Notes under the pieces: generated by a model
The model's input: the letters and a program-made list of their open reading frames with translations, nothing else
Database searches by the model: none
What the model was told of the DNA's origin: nothing
Made by a program: the position numbers and the translations under genes
In this document: piece after piece, positions 63,147 through 64,000 of the stretch
How positions within the stretch are numbered: position 1 is the stretch's first letter
Layout: every line of letters starts with the position of its first letter
NCBI RefSeq assembly: GCF_025567085.1
Contig: NZ_JAOQJN010000004.1
Span: 248,001-312,000, forward strand
Reading direction: 5' to 3'
Length of the DNA: 64,000 nt
From: Bovifimicola ammoniilytica
GTDB lineage: Bacteria > Bacillota > Clostridia > Lachnospirales > Lachnospiraceae

Positions 63147-64000
63147 ATGAATTATATTAAACCAAAATTATTTTCGGTAATGAAAGATTATACTAAAGAA
63201 CAGTTTGTTAAAGACGTAGTGGCAGGCATAATTGTTGCAATTATTGCATTACCATTATCAATTGCGTTAGCACTTGCATCAGGAGTAACTCCGGAAATGG
63301 GATTATATACAGCGATAGTTGCTGGTTTTATCATCTCATTTTTCGGTGGAAGTCGTGTCCAGATTGCAGGACCAACAGCGGCATTTGCAACAATTGTAGC
63401 AGGAATCGTGGCTACAGAGGGAATTGACGGATTAATAATTGCTACCATAATGGCAGGTATTATTCTTGTATTAATGGGATTGTTCAAATTCGGAAGCCTG
63501 ATTAAATTCATACCACTTACCATAACTACTGGTTTTACAAGTGGTATTGCAGTTACTATTTTCATTGGTCAGATTAAAGATTTTTTAGGACTTACATTTA
63601 AGCAGACTAAAGAGCCTCTGATAGAGACTATGGATAAAGTTAAGATGATTGGAAGCTGCATTAATACTGTTAATGTATCAGCTTTAATAATAGGACTTGT
63701 GGCATTATTAATATTAATAATATGGCCAAAGATTAATAAGATAATTCCTCCATCATTAATAGCTATTATTATAACTGCTGCAGCAGTAAAATTATTATCA
63801 CTTGATGTAAATACAATTGGTTCATTGTATACAATTTCATCAAAGTTACCACATTTTAATATGCCTGCATTTTCATTTGAAAAAATACGTTTATTATTAC
63901 CTAATGCATTTACAATAGCGATACTTGCAGCTATTGAGTCACTTCTTTCCTGTGTAGTTGCAGACGGTATGATTGGAAGCAGGCATAAATCAAATGCTGA
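63147..64000 (+). CDS. SulP-family anion transporter (partial, cut by window edge)
   Basis: 284 codons are visible and the frame is open to the right edge. Many TM segments occur; SulP signatures are ALPLSIALALASGVTPEMGLYTAIVAG, FGGSRVQIAGPTAAFATIVAG and IAILAAIESLLSCVVADGM. It probably carries sulfate, bicarbonate or another inorganic anion; a C-terminal STAS domain would be expected beyond the window. The ribosome-binding site is weak, so the repeat mini-ORF just upstream may matter for translation. A second in-frame ATG lies at 63180. Confidence 0.93.
   Translation, partial: MNYIKPKLFSVMKDYTKEQFVKDVVAGIIVAIIALPLSIALALASGVTPEMGLYTAIVAGFIISFFGGSRVQIAGPTAAFATIVAGIVATEGIDGLIIATIMAGIILVLMGLFKFGSLIKFIPLTITTGFTSGIAVTIFIGQIKDFLGLTFKQTKEPLIETMDKVKMIGSCINTVNVSALIIGLVALLILIIWPKINKIIPPSLIAIIITAAAVKLLSLDVNTIGSLYTISSKLPHFNMPAFSFEKIRLLLPNAFTIAILAAIESLLSCVVADGMIGSRHKSNA

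Noticed and set aside
63188..63565. 125-codon minus-strand frame opposite the SulP gene
   Set aside because: Shadow of a hydrophobic membrane protein gene; no ribosome-binding site.

Overview
This is an AT-rich (by eye roughly two-thirds A+T), gene-dense chromosomal window from a low-GC Firmicute. I place it in the Lachnospiraceae and would guess a Lachnospira/Eubacterium-like gut anaerobe. The reasons are a complete Rnf operon in the clostridial order C-D-G-E-A-B, a giant CoA-dehydratase activase protein, an alpha/beta-type small acid-soluble spore protein, YqfC/YqfD sporulation proteins, Asn/Asp-rich linkers, and a recurrent AATGGAGA ribosome-binding site. No rRNA, tRNA, CRISPR array or intact mobile element was seen. 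One assembly gap (N run) lies at 18061-18348.

Layout: 1-8.2 kb holds envelope and signalling genes: a lipoprotein-like fragment, a transglutaminase, a two-component pair, a lipoprotein, CheV and two single-TM proteins. 8.2-8.7 kb holds a hairpin and an orphan DNA-binding-domain fragment of a Tn916-type integrase. 8.8-10.8 kb is hisH-hisF-ung. 11-15.3 kb is the activase on the minus strand. 15.6-17.8 kb is a rhomboid-like protein and lysA. 18.3-24.1 kb is rpmB / asp23-fakA / recG, interrupted by a minus-strand SGNH hydrolase. 24.1-26.9 kb is ddl-murF and a SASP. 27-28.1 kb is a YprB-like exonuclease. 28.2-35.9 kb is rnfCDGEAB with apbE, a NusG domain II protein and a Gx transporter; ApbE probably attaches the covalent FMN of RnfD and RnfG. 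35.9-38.1 kb is ruvAB-zapA. 38.3-45 kb is a U32 protein, an FtsW/RodA-PBP pair, a NUDIX protein, queH and a 58-residue membrane protein. 45-53.8 kb is alaS, rpsU and the conserved yqfC-yqfD-phoH-pgpH-like-ybeY-cdd cluster. 53.9-59.9 kb is two flavoproteins, proB, an unknown beta-rich protein, a DUF896 protein and 5-formyl-THF cyclo-ligase. 60.5-64 kb is an M14 carboxypeptidase, miaB and a SulP transporter cut by the window edge.

The most unusual content is between the genes. Three related, very long imperfect palindromes (about 385 bp at 33264-33648, about 511 bp at 59903-60413, and a shorter about 100 bp core at 17828-17931 beside the N gap) share core motifs and look like one undescribed repeat or structured-RNA family. 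A second, smaller repeat family forms multi-hairpin 5' leaders that carry the ribosome-binding site of the downstream gene (38208-38350 and 55223-55295, with a related hairpin at 52571-52609). Other oddities are a 9-unit 13-bp tandem repeat, a Lys/Arg-rich repeat mini-ORF before sulP, a hairpin that hides the SASP ribosome-binding site, and short overlapping ORFs that link ybeY to cdd and precede ddl. Starts were moved downstream of the longest possible frame wherever a Shine-Dalgarno sequence clearly marks an internal ATG/TTG.
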